From assembly GCA_017525805.1 (NCBI GenBank), contig JAFXSH010000100.1, forward strand, positions 1 to 64,000: 64,000 bases of DNA. The letters are read 5' to 3'. A program made the position numbers and the translations under genes. A model generated the notes under the pieces. It was given only the letters and a program-made list of their open reading frames with translations. It was not told the DNA's origin and ran no database searches. The DNA comes from Clostridia bacterium (lineage in GTDB: Bacteria; Bacillota_A; Clostridia; Christensenellales; Aristaeellaceae). Positions 32,945 to 42,286 of the stretch are shown one piece after another; position 1 is the first letter of the stretch, and each line of letters opens with the position of its first letter.

Positions 32945-33598
32945 TTACTTCTTGGTCATTTCGGCGATTTCAGCCGCCAGGTTGGATTCTTTCTTTTCGA
33001 TGCCCTCGCCGCGCTCATAGCGGGTAAAACGGCGAATGGAGATCTTTTCGCCGGAAGCCAGGGTAGCTTCCTGCACGCGGGTGGCGATGGTGATGTCGGG
33101 ATTCTTGACGAAGGGCTGTTCCATCAGGCAGTTTTCATCGTAATACTTCTTGATGCGGCCTTCCACCATGCGGTCCACGATCTTTTCGGGCTTGCCTTCG
33201 TTCAGAGCCTGGGCGCGCAGGATTTCCTTTTCACGGTCCAGAGCTTCCTGGGGCACGTCTTCCTTATTGATGTACAGGGGATTGGAAGCGGCGATCTGCA
33301 GGGCGATGTCATGGCACAGTTCCTTGAAGGTGTCGGTCTTGGCCACGAAGTCGGTTTCGCAGTTGACTTCCACCAGCACGCCGATTTTGCCGCCCATGTG
33401 GATGTAGCTTTCCACGGCGCCTTCGGCGGCCACGCGGCCGGCCTTCTTGGCGGCGGCGGCCAGGCCCTTTTCGCGCAGATAGGCAACGGCTTCGTCCATA
33501 TTGCCGTTCTTTTCAACCAGCGCCTTTTTGCAGTCCATCATACCGGCCTGGGTGCGTTCACGCAGTTCCTTAACCATTGCGGCAGTAATTTCAGCCAT
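32945..33598 (-). CDS. tsf: Translation elongation factor Ts
   Basis: 217 residues, the short form. The N-terminal UBA-like helix bundle has [19 protein letters not shown], with the EF-Tu-contacting [13 protein letters not shown] stretch after it. The C-terminal part carries [27 protein letters not shown]. It exchanges GDP for GTP on EF-Tu. AAGGAGG lies upstream. It sits in the conserved rpsB-tsf order. Confidence 0.97.
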   Translation of the reverse strand: MAEITAAMVKELRERTQAGMMDCKKALVEKNGNMDEAVAYLREKGLAAAAKKAGRVAAEGAVESYIHMGGKIGVLVEVNCETDFVAKTDTFKELCHDIALQIAASNPLYINKEDVPQEALDREKEILRAQALNEGKPEKIVDRMVEGRIKKYYDENCLMEQPFVKNPDITIATRVQEATLASGEKISIRRFTRYERGEGIEKKESNLAAEIAEMTKK

Positions 33599-33641
33599 GG
33601 GAATGACCTCCTTAAAATCTATCTGTCAAAAATCGAAAGAA

Positions 33642-34370
<729 letters not shown>

Positions 34371-34506
34371 TGGGGTTTCCTCCTCATTTTTGTTGTATCC
34401 TCTGCGGGTTTCATCTTCGCTTGCCACCGGTTTCCCGGCACAGGCAAACAAATCCGCCCGCATGCGTGATCCAGAAAATTATAGCACAGGGAGAAAAGGT
34501 TGGCAA
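34371..34506 (-). promoter_or_regulatory. rpsB promoter and about 100-nt structured leader
   Basis: Promoter on the minus strand: TTGCCA (34506-34501), 17-nt spacer, TATAAT (34483-34478). The leader to 34371 contains a CCGG-GAAA-CCGG tetraloop hairpin. S2 represses its own operon in many bacteria through such leaders. Whether this is the known rpsB leader RNA family needs a covariance search. Confidence 0.6.
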
Positions 34507-34542
34507 GCGCTTTTTTTGTTTTTTTTCGATATTTCCGCGGAG

Positions 34543-34571
34543 TTTTCAAATCTGTGTTCCTATGTTATAAT
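34543..34571 (+). promoter_or_regulatory. Extended -10 promoter of the D-aminoacylase gene
   Basis: TGTTATAAT: a perfect TATAAT (34566-34571) with an extended TG, behind a weak TTTTCA (34543-34548) at 17 nt. It lies back to back with the rpsB promoter. Confidence 0.65.
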
Positions 34572-34601
34572 TGGAAAGAAATGAGACGCGGAGGGATGAA
34601 C

Positions 34602-36161
34602 ATGGCATACAGCGAAGCGGATTTGATCATTCGCGGGGCGACGATGATCGACGGCACGGGACGGCCAGGATTCCGGGGAGATATTGCCGTGGCGGACGGA
34701 AAAATCCTGGCGGCAGGGGATTGCTCTGGCTTACGGGGGCGGGAAGAAATCAAGGCGGACGGGCTGGCCTGCGCGCCGGGGTTCATCGACGCCCACGCCC
34801 ATTCGGATACCATGTTCGTCAAGGACTCAAGCGGCGCGTCCAAGCTGTACCAGGGCATCACCACCGAAGTCTCCGGCAACTGCGGGGCCAGTCCCTTTCC
34901 CAAGCCGGAAGGGAACAAAAACCCCTGGCGCTGTGCTTCCTACGCCGATTTCCTGCGGGCGTTCGATGAGCGGGGCGCATGCATGGCGGTAAACCAGGCG
35001 ATGCTCGCGGGTCACGGCAGCCTACGGGAAAGCTTGGTGGGGGAAAGCGCCCGGCCCGCGTCCCCAAAGGAAATGGAACGCATGAAGGATCAGCTGCGGC
35101 GTGATCTGGAAGCCGGGGCCCTGGGCATGTCCCTCGGGCTGGAATACGCGCCAGGCTGCTTCGCCGGTCAGGAAGAATTGAACGCTTTAGGCGCTGTTGT
35201 TCAGGAAGCGGGCGGGATCGTCACCTGCCATATGCGCAGCGAGGGCCTGCGCGTCTTCGATGCCATCGACGAACTGGCCCAGGTGGGCCGCGCTTCCGGC
35301 GTCCACGTGCACATTTCCCATATCAAGCTGGATCATTACAGCGTCCACGGCCAGGCCCCGGCGGTGTGGGAAAAAATCGAACAATTGCGGCATGAGGGCG
35401 TCCATATCACGGCGGACGTGTACCCCTTTACCGCCTCCGCCACCACCCTGACCATCCGCTGCCCCCGGTGGAGCATGGACGGCGGGGAAGAAGCCCTGCT
35501 GGGGTTCCTTAAGGGAGACAGGCGGCAAGAGGTGGTGGAAGGCATCCGCAGCCACTACTTTAACGCCCAGCGGGCGGAAACCTGCCTGTTCAGCGATGGC
35601 GGCGGATTATGGCCTGAAATTGTAGGCAAGACTTTGCGTTTTGTGGCGGAAGAGATACTGCATACCTCCGATTACGCGGAAGCGGCGGCGGTGGTGCTGG
35701 AGCGCACCAGGGCGCGGGCGCGGGGCGTGTTTTTCGTCATGAGCGAGGAAGACATGCTGTATTTCCTGTCCAAAGATATTTGCATCGGCTCGGACGGCTA
35801 TGCCCTGCCCGACGATCCGGAGAAGGTGGGCTCCCTTCCCCATCCCCGCTCTTACGGAGCCGTTGCGGAGTTTCTTCGTTTGGCGCGGGAAAAGCATATT
35901 TGTCCCTTGGAAGAAGCCGTGCGCCGGGTCACGTCCAAACCGGCGGAGACCTTCGGACTCACGGGCCGGGGCCGCATCGCCCCCGGCATGGCCGCCGACC
36001 TTACGGTGTTCGATCCTTCTGTGATCGCGCCCAGGGCCACTTATTTGAACCCCATTCAAACGGCTCAGGGGGTGCGGTGGGTGATCGTGGGCGGCAAAAT
36101 CGCCCTGCGGGAGGGCAGGCAGACCGAGGAGAGGGCAGGACGGTTTTTGCGGAGAAGATAA
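34602..36161 (+). CDS. N-acyl-D-amino-acid deacylase, amidohydrolase superfamily
   Basis: 519 residues from the ATG at 34602, 6 nt after GGAGGG (the ATG at 34596 abuts it). It has the composite sheet start LIIRGATMIDGTG and metal site PGFIDAHAHSD. GITTEVSGNCGASPFP is the D-aminoacylase signature. Further blocks are HMRSEG, HISHIK, ADVYPF, IGSDGYALP and a C-terminal PGMAADLTVFDP. It frees D-amino acids from N-acyl forms, plausibly during peptidoglycan or dipeptide turnover. Substrate side-chain preference is not readable. No transporter is adjacent. Confidence 0.9.
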   Translation: MAYSEADLIIRGATMIDGTGRPGFRGDIAVADGKILAAGDCSGLRGREEIKADGLACAPGFIDAHAHSDTMFVKDSSGASKLYQGITTEVSGNCGASPFPKPEGNKNPWRCASYADFLRAFDERGACMAVNQAMLAGHGSLRESLVGESARPASPKEMERMKDQLRRDLEAGALGMSLGLEYAPGCFAGQEELNALGAVVQEAGGIVTCHMRSEGLRVFDAIDELAQVGRASGVHVHISHIKLDHYSVHGQAPAVWEKIEQLRHEGVHITADVYPFTASATTLTIRCPRWSMDGGEEALLGFLKGDRRQEVVEGIRSHYFNAQRAETCLFSDGGGLWPEIVGKTLRFVAEEILHTSDYAEAAAVVLERTRARARGVFFVMSEEDMLYFLSKDICIGSDGYALPDDPEKVGSLPHPRSYGAVAEFLRLAREKHICPLEEAVRRVTSKPAETFGLTGRGRIAPGMAADLTVFDPSVIAPRATYLNPIQTAQGVRWVIVGGKIALREGRQTEERAGRFLRRR

Positions 36162-36466
36162 GCTTGAATATGCTGAATATGTCGAAAAAAAATCCGTAAA
36201 AAATTTGATTTCATGAAAACATTCCGTGAAAATCCGTTGAAATGCGGATGAAAATTTGATATAATATAGGCAAGCGGCAGATCATTCTTGAATCTGCCGG
36301 ATGATTCAATCAATCATGAAACGAGGAACGGCTGATCGGATGAAAATTTGAACGCAAACGGACAAAGATGTCGGTTTATACCTTGCGTAACCTGTGCCCG
36401 GTGGATTCATTTTTTACAAAGAGAAGCATGGGGTTCTTTTTTCTTTGTGTCAAGGAGGATTTTTGG
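36162..36466 (+). promoter_or_regulatory. rho promoter and about 195-nt leader
   Basis: This 305-bp AT-rich gap has no gene. It holds TTGAAA (36237-36242), 17-nt spacer, TATAAT (36260-36265). The leader includes a CGGCAGAT/ATCTGCCG hairpin (36275-36299) and then AAGGAGG (36452-36458). Long leaders are typical of rho genes, which are autoregulated in Escherichia coli and Bacillus subtilis. Confidence 0.7.
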
Positions 36467-38380
36467 ATGAGCGAACAATTTGATAGTATGTCGGTGATCG
36501 AACTGAGGCAGAAAGCCAAAGAAATGGGCGTGAAATTGGGCGCCGGTATCAATAAACAAGGGATCGTCGCCAAATTGAAGGAAGCGGCGGAGCAGATGGG
36601 CGAAAGCGCGCGGCAGGAAGAGCAGCAGTCCCTTCCCATCGCGGAAGCGCCTGCCCGGCCCATCCGAAACGCCGCCATCATTACCGACGACGAGGAAGTG
36701 GACGAGGATGATATCCCGGTGCTGACGCCCAATCCAGCGTTTCAGGCCGCGCCCCGTTCCGCGCCCAGGACCGCCAATCCTGTACCTACAGGCGCCGCCG
36801 CGCCCAGCGGTTCCTCTTTGAGCACCATTTCCGCCAAGGCCCCCGCCTTTACCATGGAGGGTTCCCGGGCGTGGCACAATCCCCGGGCGTATCAGGGCGC
36901 GAATACGTATCAGCGCACCCAGCCCGCCCAGAGCTGGAACGCCCGTCCCGCCCAGCAGCCCCCCGCTGATCAGCGAAGCTACAGCGGACGGCCCGCGCCC
37001 CAGCAGCACATGGAGAGCCGCGCGCCCCAGCCCCGTCCCGTTCAGCAGCCGTCCTATGTGAACCGTTTCGGTCCGGAGACGGCCATGCAGGAAATGGAAC
37101 AGCGTCCCGCCGAATACCGCGGCTATGGGTCGCCCGTGCAGCAGCAGGATTACGCGCCCCGGGAAAACAGCGCTGGCCCGGCCAATTACGGTTACAGCCA
37201 GCCCGCGTCTTATCCGCGCCGGGAGAGCGGCATGGGTATCGCGGACATTCTGGCCGCGGGGGAGTGCGGCGACGGCGAGGGCGTTTTGGAGATCCATCCC
37301 GAGGGGTACGGTTTCCTGCGCACCAATCATTATTTGCCCGGCAAGCAGGACGTGTATATTTCTAACGCCCAGATCCGCCGCTTCAACCTGCGCACCGGCG
37401 ATTATGTGGCGGGCAAGACCCGTCCCCAGCGGGAGGCGGACCGTTACAGCGCCATGCTCTACATTACCGAAGTGAACGGTTCTGTTCCCGAGGAAATGCC
37501 TGCCCGGCCCCGCTTTGAGGATTTGACGCCCATTTATCCCAAACGGCGCATCTCCCTGACCGGGAAAAAGGAAAGCGACCCCACGCTGCGGCTGATGGAC
37601 GTGCTGTGCCCCATTGGTTTTGGCCAGCGGGCTATGCTGCTGTGCGGCCCCAAGGTCAACCGGCTGGAGCTGCTCAAAAAGTTAGGCGCGGCCATCAACA
37701 GGAACCACAGCAAGGCGCAGATGATGATGCTGCTGGTGGATGAGAGGCCCGAGGAAGTAACGGATATCAAGGAAGCCGTGAAGGGCGAAGTGATTTACGC
37801 CACCTTTGACGAGCCCGCCGAAAACCAGGTGCGGGTGACGGAAATGGTCATGGAACGGGCCATGCGCATGGTGGAGCAGAAGAAAGACGTGATCATCTTA
37901 GCCGACAGCCTCACCCGTCTGGCCCGGGCAAGCAACGCCATCGCTCCCCAGACGGCCCGCACCATGGGCGGCGGCCTGGCCGCCGGGGCCCTGAACAAGC
38001 CCAAGCGCTTCTTTGGCGCGGCCCGCAACACCCGGGAGGCGGGCAGCCTCACCATCATCGCCACCATGATGTGCGATACCAGCAACGAATTGGATCAGGC
38101 CATTCTGCGGGAATTCCGGGGCAACAGCAACATGCGCTGCACCCTCGTTCAAGGCAAGGGCGGCGCACCCATGATCCAGACAGCGGAATGCGGCACCATT
38201 CACGATGAATGGCTGCAGCCCGAGGAGGAAAGAAAGCTGGCGGAACGCCTGCGCGCGGAGACTGCCGGTATGCAGCCGGAAGAAGCCATGGAAAAGCTGC
38301 TGGCCGAAATAGCGGCATACGAAACCAACGAAGCATGGATCGCGGCGGAAGCCGGAGAGACCAAATCGGAAAATGAATGA
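36467..38380 (+). CDS. rho: Transcription termination factor Rho, divergent, with degraded Walker A motif
   Basis: 637 residues against about 420 in Escherichia coli. The start at 36467 is 8 nt after AAGGAGG. Residues 7-45 are the Rho N-terminal helix bundle (SVIELRQKAKEM). About 50-245 is a low-complexity Pro/Gln/Ala/Arg insert. From about 255 comes the RNA-binding OB fold (EGVLEIHPEGYGFLR). The RecA-type motor keeps LLVDERPEEVTD, ILADSLTRLARA, and KPKRFFGAARN. But the P-loop that should read PPKAGKT is GPKVNRL (394-400), losing the catalytic Lys and Thr. The C-terminal region holding the arginine finger also does not align (QTAECGTIHDE). ATP hydrolysis is doubtful. Family assignment is firm; loss of activity is inferred. 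Confidence 0.88.
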   Translation: MSEQFDSMSVIELRQKAKEMGVKLGAGINKQGIVAKLKEAAEQMGESARQEEQQSLPIAEAPARPIRNAAIITDDEEVDEDDIPVLTPNPAFQAAPRSAPRTANPVPTGAAAPSGSSLSTISAKAPAFTMEGSRAWHNPRAYQGANTYQRTQPAQSWNARPAQQPPADQRSYSGRPAPQQHMESRAPQPRPVQQPSYVNRFGPETAMQEMEQRPAEYRGYGSPVQQQDYAPRENSAGPANYGYSQPASYPRRESGMGIADILAAGECGDGEGVLEIHPEGYGFLRTNHYLPGKQDVYISNAQIRRFNLRTGDYVAGKTRPQREADRYSAMLYITEVNGSVPEEMPARPRFEDLTPIYPKRRISLTGKKESDPTLRLMDVLCPIGFGQRAMLLCGPKVNRLELLKKLGAAINRNHSKAQMMMLLVDERPEEVTDIKEAVKGEVIYATFDEPAENQVRVTEMVMERAMRMVEQKKDVIILADSLTRLARASNAIAPQTARTMGGGLAAGALNKPKRFFGAARNTREAGSLTIIATMMCDTSNELDQAILREFRGNSNMRCTLVQGKGGAPMIQTAECGTIHDEWLQPEEERKLAERLRAETAGMQPEEAMEKLLAEIAAYETNEAWIAAEAGETKSENE

Positions 38381-38388
38381 ATAAAGAA

Positions 38389-38418
38389 GGGGCTTCCGGA
38401 ACGCCGGGAGCCCTTTTT
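38389..38418 (+). terminator. Intrinsic terminator of rho
   Basis: GGGGCTTCCGG (38389-38399) and CCGGGAGCCC (38404-38413) then five T. It falls between the rho stop and the next ribosome site. Confidence 0.8.
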
Positions 38419-38430
38419 GAAAGGAAAAAG

Positions 38431-38874
38431 ATGCGCATCGTGATCGAAAAGGCGACCCGGCGGCTGACGGTGGAGAGCGATAGGGGAGAAACGCTTTTTA
38501 CCTGCTCTATCGCTTTGGGAAGCTGCCCCATGGGCCCCAAGGAACGGGAGGGGGACGGCAAAACTCCTGAAGGGGTCTATTTCGTGTGCCTGAAAAAACG
38601 GGGGAAATACGGCCCCTCCCTGGGAGTGAGCTATCCCAACGAGGAGGACGCACGGCGAATGGGCGCGGCCGAGGAATTGCTTTCCTGCATCCGGGAAAGA
38701 GCGGCCCAAAAAGAAAGGCCACCCTGGGGCACGGCCCTGGGCGGAGAAATCTATATTCATGGCGGCGGAACGGAAGGAGATTGGACGGCGGGCTGCGTCG
38801 CCCTGAACGACGGCGACGCGGAAACGCTGTATGATTTGGTTCCTCTTGGAACAGAGATACTTATTCACAAATAA
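38431..38874 (+). CDS. L,D-transpeptidase (YkuD-fold) family protein without signal peptide
   Basis: 147 residues from the ATG at 38431, which has AAAGGA 6 nt upstream and lies after the rho terminator. An in-frame ATG at 38377 overlaps the rho stop but would put the terminator inside the gene. It begins MRIVIEKATRRLTVESD, has GDGKTPEGVY, and ends with the catalytic block EIYIHGGG (His110) and WTAGCVALND (Cys122). The family crosslinks or trims peptidoglycan stems. No export signal is visible, so it may act on cytosolic muropeptides or use another route. It ends 1 bp from the convergent vanW-like gene. Confidence 0.8.
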   Translation: MRIVIEKATRRLTVESDRGETLFTCSIALGSCPMGPKEREGDGKTPEGVYFVCLKKRGKYGPSLGVSYPNEEDARRMGAAEELLSCIRERAAQKERPPWGTALGGEIYIHGGGTEGDWTAGCVALNDGDAETLYDLVPLGTEILIHK

Positions 38875-38875
38875 A

Positions 38876-39889
38876 TCATTCCGCCCGGTAAATGGCGATG
38901 GTCAGCGCCCCGTCCTGGCTGGAGGCGTCGATGCGCAGGGGGAAGGGATAATCGTTGCGGAAGCGGAAGTTCAGCTCGGAATTGCCCACAGCGGCGTCCA
39001 CGCCGATGGGCAGGTAGCTGGCCCCGTTGTCCCCGTGGGCCCGGCGCTGGAGCACCGTCAGCCCCGGCAATTGCAGCACCACGTTGTACAGGGTGCTGGA
39101 CACCTGGCAGGTGCCGCCGCCATAGCCCTGCTGCAACTGGCCGTCCACCAGCACACCGGCGGGCATATAGCCGCTGCTGGCCTTGTAAGGCCCCATATCC
39201 CGGTTGAAATTCAGGTTCCCGGCGGGGGGCAGCGGAAAGGCGCACAGCTTTTGGCAGGCCACGGCGATGTTGGTCATCCGGTTCAGGTTGGATTCGTCCG
39301 TGGTGATCTTATAAAAGGAGGTGTAGGACGCGATCGGCGCGTCGGTGCCCGCCTCCTCCGGCACTTCGTATACGTTCAGCATTTCGCCCAGCAGCCGGGA
39401 ATCGATATAGCCGTACTGCCGGTGATAGATCACTTTCCCATAGCCGTTTTCAAAACCGATAAAGGAAACCCGGGCGCCTTTATGCAGGGTGATCAGGGTT
39501 TCGCCGCCGCCGGGCAAAGTGGTGACGGGCGCGTCCTCAGCCTCCACCGCCGCCAGAAAATGATTGAAGTCCACGCCATAGGGCGGCGTGGAAATCTTGT
39601 CCAGCACCTTGGTATCCTCTAAGCACACCCGGCGGACATAACCGGTCAGCTTGCCCTCCTGATAGGAAACCAGGGCGAAGGTGGGGTTCAGCGCCAGCAC
39701 GGATATGCGCCGGGATTTGGGGATGACGCCGATCTGGGTAATGCCCTCGGTGCCGTCCCAATCAGCGTATACCTTGGAATCCACCCGGGTGCGGGCGGTA
39801 TAAAGCGCGGGGGAGGCGTCCTCCGCCCGGCCCGGAAAGGCGGACCAGAGCAAAACAAGCGCCAGAGCCAGCGCCAGGAAGCGTTTCAT
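38876..39889 (-). CDS. Secreted VanW-family protein 1
   Basis: 337 residues. The signal peptide MKRFLALALALVLLW is cleaved near GRAED. Residues about 30-165 hold two SH3-like repeats (VLALNPTFALVSYQEGKL and VSFIGFENGYGKVIY). The C-terminal VanW domain has GGGTCQVSSTLYNV and the HGDNGASYLP stretch. VanW proteins accompany some glycopeptide resistance operons and occur widely in Firmicutes with cell-wall roles that are not established. Its ribosome site AAGGAG lies in the last codons of the upstream vanW-like gene, 6 bp away. The two share a domain plan and look like tandem duplicates. Confidence 0.85.
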   Translation of the reverse strand: MKRFLALALALVLLWSAFPGRAEDASPALYTARTRVDSKVYADWDGTEGITQIGVIPKSRRISVLALNPTFALVSYQEGKLTGYVRRVCLEDTKVLDKISTPPYGVDFNHFLAAVEAEDAPVTTLPGGGETLITLHKGARVSFIGFENGYGKVIYHRQYGYIDSRLLGEMLNVYEVPEEAGTDAPIASYTSFYKITTDESNLNRMTNIAVACQKLCAFPLPPAGNLNFNRDMGPYKASSGYMPAGVLVDGQLQQGYGGGTCQVSSTLYNVVLQLPGLTVLQRRAHGDNGASYLPIGVDAAVGNSELNFRFRNDYPFPLRIDASSQDGALTIAIYRAE

Positions 39890-39895
39890 AGAATG

Positions 39896-40903
39896 TTAAA
39901 TCTCCTTGTAAATGGCGACAAACAGCGCCAAATCATGGGTGGACGCGTCGATGCGGATGGGGAAATCGTAATCATTGCGGAAAATGAAGTTCTGGGTATC
40001 GGTGCCGGAAGCCGCGTCCATGCCGTGGGGCAGGTAGGAGGCGGCGTTATCGCCGTGGGGATTGCGGCGCAGCACGGTAATGCCGGGAAGCTGCATCAGG
40101 GCGTCCCACAGGGTGGAACTCACCTGGCAGCTGCCGCCGCCGTAACCCATTTTGGTTTCGCCGTCCACCAGCACCGGAGCCAGGCGATAGCCGTTTTCGG
40201 CGCTGAAAGGAGATACCATGTTATTGAAATTCATGGTTTGTCCCGGTTGAAGCACCACGCTGATGTACTTGCAGCACACGCCTAAGTTCACGATCCGGTC
40301 CGGGTTGTCATTGTAAAAAGAATTGAACACGGAAATGGGCTGGCTGCCGTCCGCTGTTTCGATGTCGGCGGCCACGGGCAGGATCTCCGCCAAATCGTTG
40401 GTGTTGATATAGCCGTATACCCGCTTGTGGATTACCACGGCCCAGCCGTCCTCAAATCCCTCGATGGCGATCCGCGCCCCGGCGGTCAGCAGGGACAGAG
40501 TATCGCTTTCAGCGGTTTTATCGGCCTTGACTTCCACGTCCCGGTCGATCACCGCGTAATAGGGCATGGATACGATGGGATAATCCGGCGTATGCACGGG
40601 ATCGGGATTGCTCGTCACATCGATGCGGTGGCGCATCACGTAGCCCACGCCGCTGCCCGCCTTGATGGCCACCCAGCCGGGATAAACGTCGAGGATCTGG
40701 ATTTTGTTCCCGGCATTCATGGTTTTGATCACCTTGCCGGTCTCGGAATCCATTCTGTCGTAAACGTTGGTATAGCTGTTGGGATAGCGGCGGGTGATGA
40801 TGCCTTCATACAGCACGCTGCTTTTCTTTTCAGCCGCCTGGGCGGCGGGAACGGACAGGACGCACAGGATCAGCATAAGGGGCAGCAAAAACCGGAATTT
40901 CAC
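39896..40903 (-). CDS. Secreted VanW-family protein 2
   Basis: 335 residues if started at GTG 40903, which has GGAGG 9 nt upstream and opens directly into the signal peptide (KFRFLLPLMLILCVL, cleavage at AAQA). The ATG at 40930 has no ribosome site. SH3-like repeats lie at about 60-90 and 140-170, and the VanW domain has GGGSCQVSSTLWDAL and HGDNAASYLP. Unlike its partner, it carries NLGVCCKYISV before the domain. Function is as uncertain as for VanW generally. It is first of the two-gene unit. Confidence 0.83.
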   Translation of the reverse strand: MKFRFLLPLMLILCVLSVPAAQAAEKKSSVLYEGIITRRYPNSYTNVYDRMDSETGKVIKTMNAGNKIQILDVYPGWVAIKAGSGVGYVMRHRIDVTSNPDPVHTPDYPIVSMPYYAVIDRDVEVKADKTAESDTLSLLTAGARIAIEGFEDGWAVVIHKRVYGYINTNDLAEILPVAADIETADGSQPISVFNSFYNDNPDRIVNLGVCCKYISVVLQPGQTMNFNNMVSPFSAENGYRLAPVLVDGETKMGYGGGSCQVSSTLWDALMQLPGITVLRRNPHGDNAASYLPHGMDAASGTDTQNFIFRNDYDFPIRIDASTHDLALFVAIYKEI

Positions 40904-40968
40904 CTTGAATGACCTCCAACCTTTTTCCATGGTAACTGCCAACCGCGCTTTTTGTCGGTTGCCTCACC

Positions 40969-40996
40969 ATTATAGCATGTTTTTGACCGTTGGCAA
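40969..40996 (-). promoter_or_regulatory. Promoter of the vanW-like pair
   Basis: Minus strand TTGCCA (40996-40991), 16-nt spacer, TATAAT (40974-40969). Confidence 0.7.
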
Positions 40997-41038
40997 ATCC
41001 TTGAAAAGAATTTTTTACATTCCGTTCACGGTCCCCGG

Positions 41039-41067
41039 TTGTCCGGCGCTGCCGTATGTGATAGAAT
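41039..41067 (+). promoter_or_regulatory. Promoter of the GNAT gene
   Basis: TTGTCC (41039-41044), 17-nt spacer, TAGAAT (41062-41067), 32 nt before the ATG. Confidence 0.65.
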
Positions 41068-41099
41068 CATGACGGAAAAAGGATCGAAGGGAGAAAGCC

Positions 41100-41693
41100 A
41101 TGCCGACTTTTACCGTTGAGGAGCTTACGTTGGCCCAGATCCGCGCCCTTTACTTTGGACGGATGCGGGAGGATTTTCCCCCGGCCGAGATCAAGCCCCT
41201 GAGCGCCATCGAACGGGCGCTGACCCGGGGCGAATACGTTTGCTACGGCGCCATGGACGGGGAGGATATTTTATCCTACGCCTTTTTTATCAGGCTGCGG
41301 GAAGGTGAAAAGGAATATGCCCTGTTTGATTATTTTGCGGTGAAAAAAGAAGCGCGCTGCATGGGGGTGGGCAGCGCGTTCCTGCAAACGATGATCGCGG
41401 GTTCCCTGAAAAACATGGCGGCGGTGCTGCTGGAGGTGGACGACCCCGACTGCGCGTGGGACGAGGAAGAAAGGAACATCCGAAATCGCCGCCTGCGCTT
41501 TTATCTGCGGAACGGCCTCAGGGATACCTCCGTCACAGCCGTGGTGTACGGCGTGCAGTTCCGCATCCTGGCCCTGCCGGTGGGCACCTGCCCATCGCTC
41601 GACGACACCCGGCACATGTACGCCGATTTGTACCGCGCCGTCATGCCCCCAAAGATTTTCGCAAGCAAGGTGCTGATCCACGGGACACGGTGA
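41100..41693 (+). CDS. GNAT-family acetyltransferase
   Basis: 197 residues with GGGAG upstream. The acetyl-CoA loop lies in FAVKKEARCMGVGSAFLQ (RxxGxG pattern reading RCMGVG), followed by strand LLEVDDPD and RNRRLRFYLRNGLRD, the usual motif B helix. It resembles small Clostridial GNATs of unknown substrate. It is monocistronic with its own promoter and a following terminator. Confidence 0.8.
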   Translation: MPTFTVEELTLAQIRALYFGRMREDFPPAEIKPLSAIERALTRGEYVCYGAMDGEDILSYAFFIRLREGEKEYALFDYFAVKKEARCMGVGSAFLQTMIAGSLKNMAAVLLEVDDPDCAWDEEERNIRNRRLRFYLRNGLRDTSVTAVVYGVQFRILALPVGTCPSLDDTRHMYADLYRAVMPPKIFASKVLIHGTR

Positions 41694-41698
41694 TAATG

Positions 41699-41739
41699 AA
41701 AAAAGGCAGGACGGAAATTCATCCGTCCCGCCATTTTTT
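41699..41739. terminator. Bidirectional terminator overlapping a stop codon
   Basis: GGCAGGACGG (41705-41714) pairs with CCGTCCCGCC (41723-41732), flanked by A and T runs. Its right arm is also the last codons of the minus-strand YkvA-like gene, whose stop is at 41719-41721. Confidence 0.85.
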
Positions 41740-42090
41740 ATAGCGATCCAATTCGGGCTGCACGATTTTCAGCGCCGTGCCCACCACGGCCACCTCGTCG
41801 GCGATGCCCGTTACGGGGATATCGTCCGGCATCAGGTAGTATTTTTTCACCAGATACAGAATGGCGCCCACCATGATCAGCAGCATCTTGCGGGGTACCC
41901 AAAAGCCCGCCCTTCCCCAGCATTTCACTTCGGATACCATCAGGGCCAGATCGGGGTAAAATTTCCCGATGGCGGGCACCTGGCGCAGTTTGATGTCCAA
42001 CGCCAGCAGCAGCTCGCTCATCCGGGCCGGACTGCTGATATACTTCGCGGCTTCTTCCGCGGCGCGGATCAAAATCTGGAATACCGGCAT
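41719..42090 (-). CDS. YkvA/DUF1232-family small membrane protein
   Basis: 123 residues from the ATG at 42090 (GGAGG 11 nt upstream). The DUF1232 core is RKMLLIMVGAILYLVKKYYLMPDDIPVTG, with the conserved P-D-x-I-P after a membrane helix. Role unknown; homologues sit in the membrane of many bacteria. An upstream TTG frame to 42138 exists but is unlikely. The extreme C-terminus is encoded within the shared terminator. Confidence 0.75.
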   Translation of the reverse strand: MPVFQILIRAAEEAAKYISSPARMSELLLALDIKLRQVPAIGKFYPDLALMVSEVKCWGRAGFWVPRKMLLIMVGAILYLVKKYYLMPDDIPVTGIADEVAVVGTALKIVQPELDRYKKWRDG

Positions 42091-42135
42091 GATCTTACCG
42101 TCCTCCGCACGCCTTATATGATTGACCAAATACAA

Positions 42136-42175
42136 CAAACAGGGCTTTCCATATTCTTACGGAAACGCCTGTTTG
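42136..42175. other. Hairpin upstream of the YkvA-like gene
   Basis: CAAACAGG/CCTGTTTG outer stem and TTTCC/GGAAA inner stem with a small internal loop. The rest of 42176-42286 is AT-rich and holds no convincing gene; a possible -10 TACAAT for the YkvA-like gene lies on the minus strand near 42215. Confidence 0.5.
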
Positions 42176-42286
42176 CTGTGCTGTTCAGCATATTTTTATT
42201 CATCTTTATTGTACATCAAATCGGGAGCTTTTTGTATATTCCGGCAAGAGAAAAACAAGGGAAATACAATTTTGCGTGAAAGACGG

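Noticed and set aside
38377..38430. Earlier ATG for the L,D-transpeptidase overlapping the rho stop
   Set aside because: It would place the rho terminator inside the coding region and has no ribosome site; the ATG at 38431 does.
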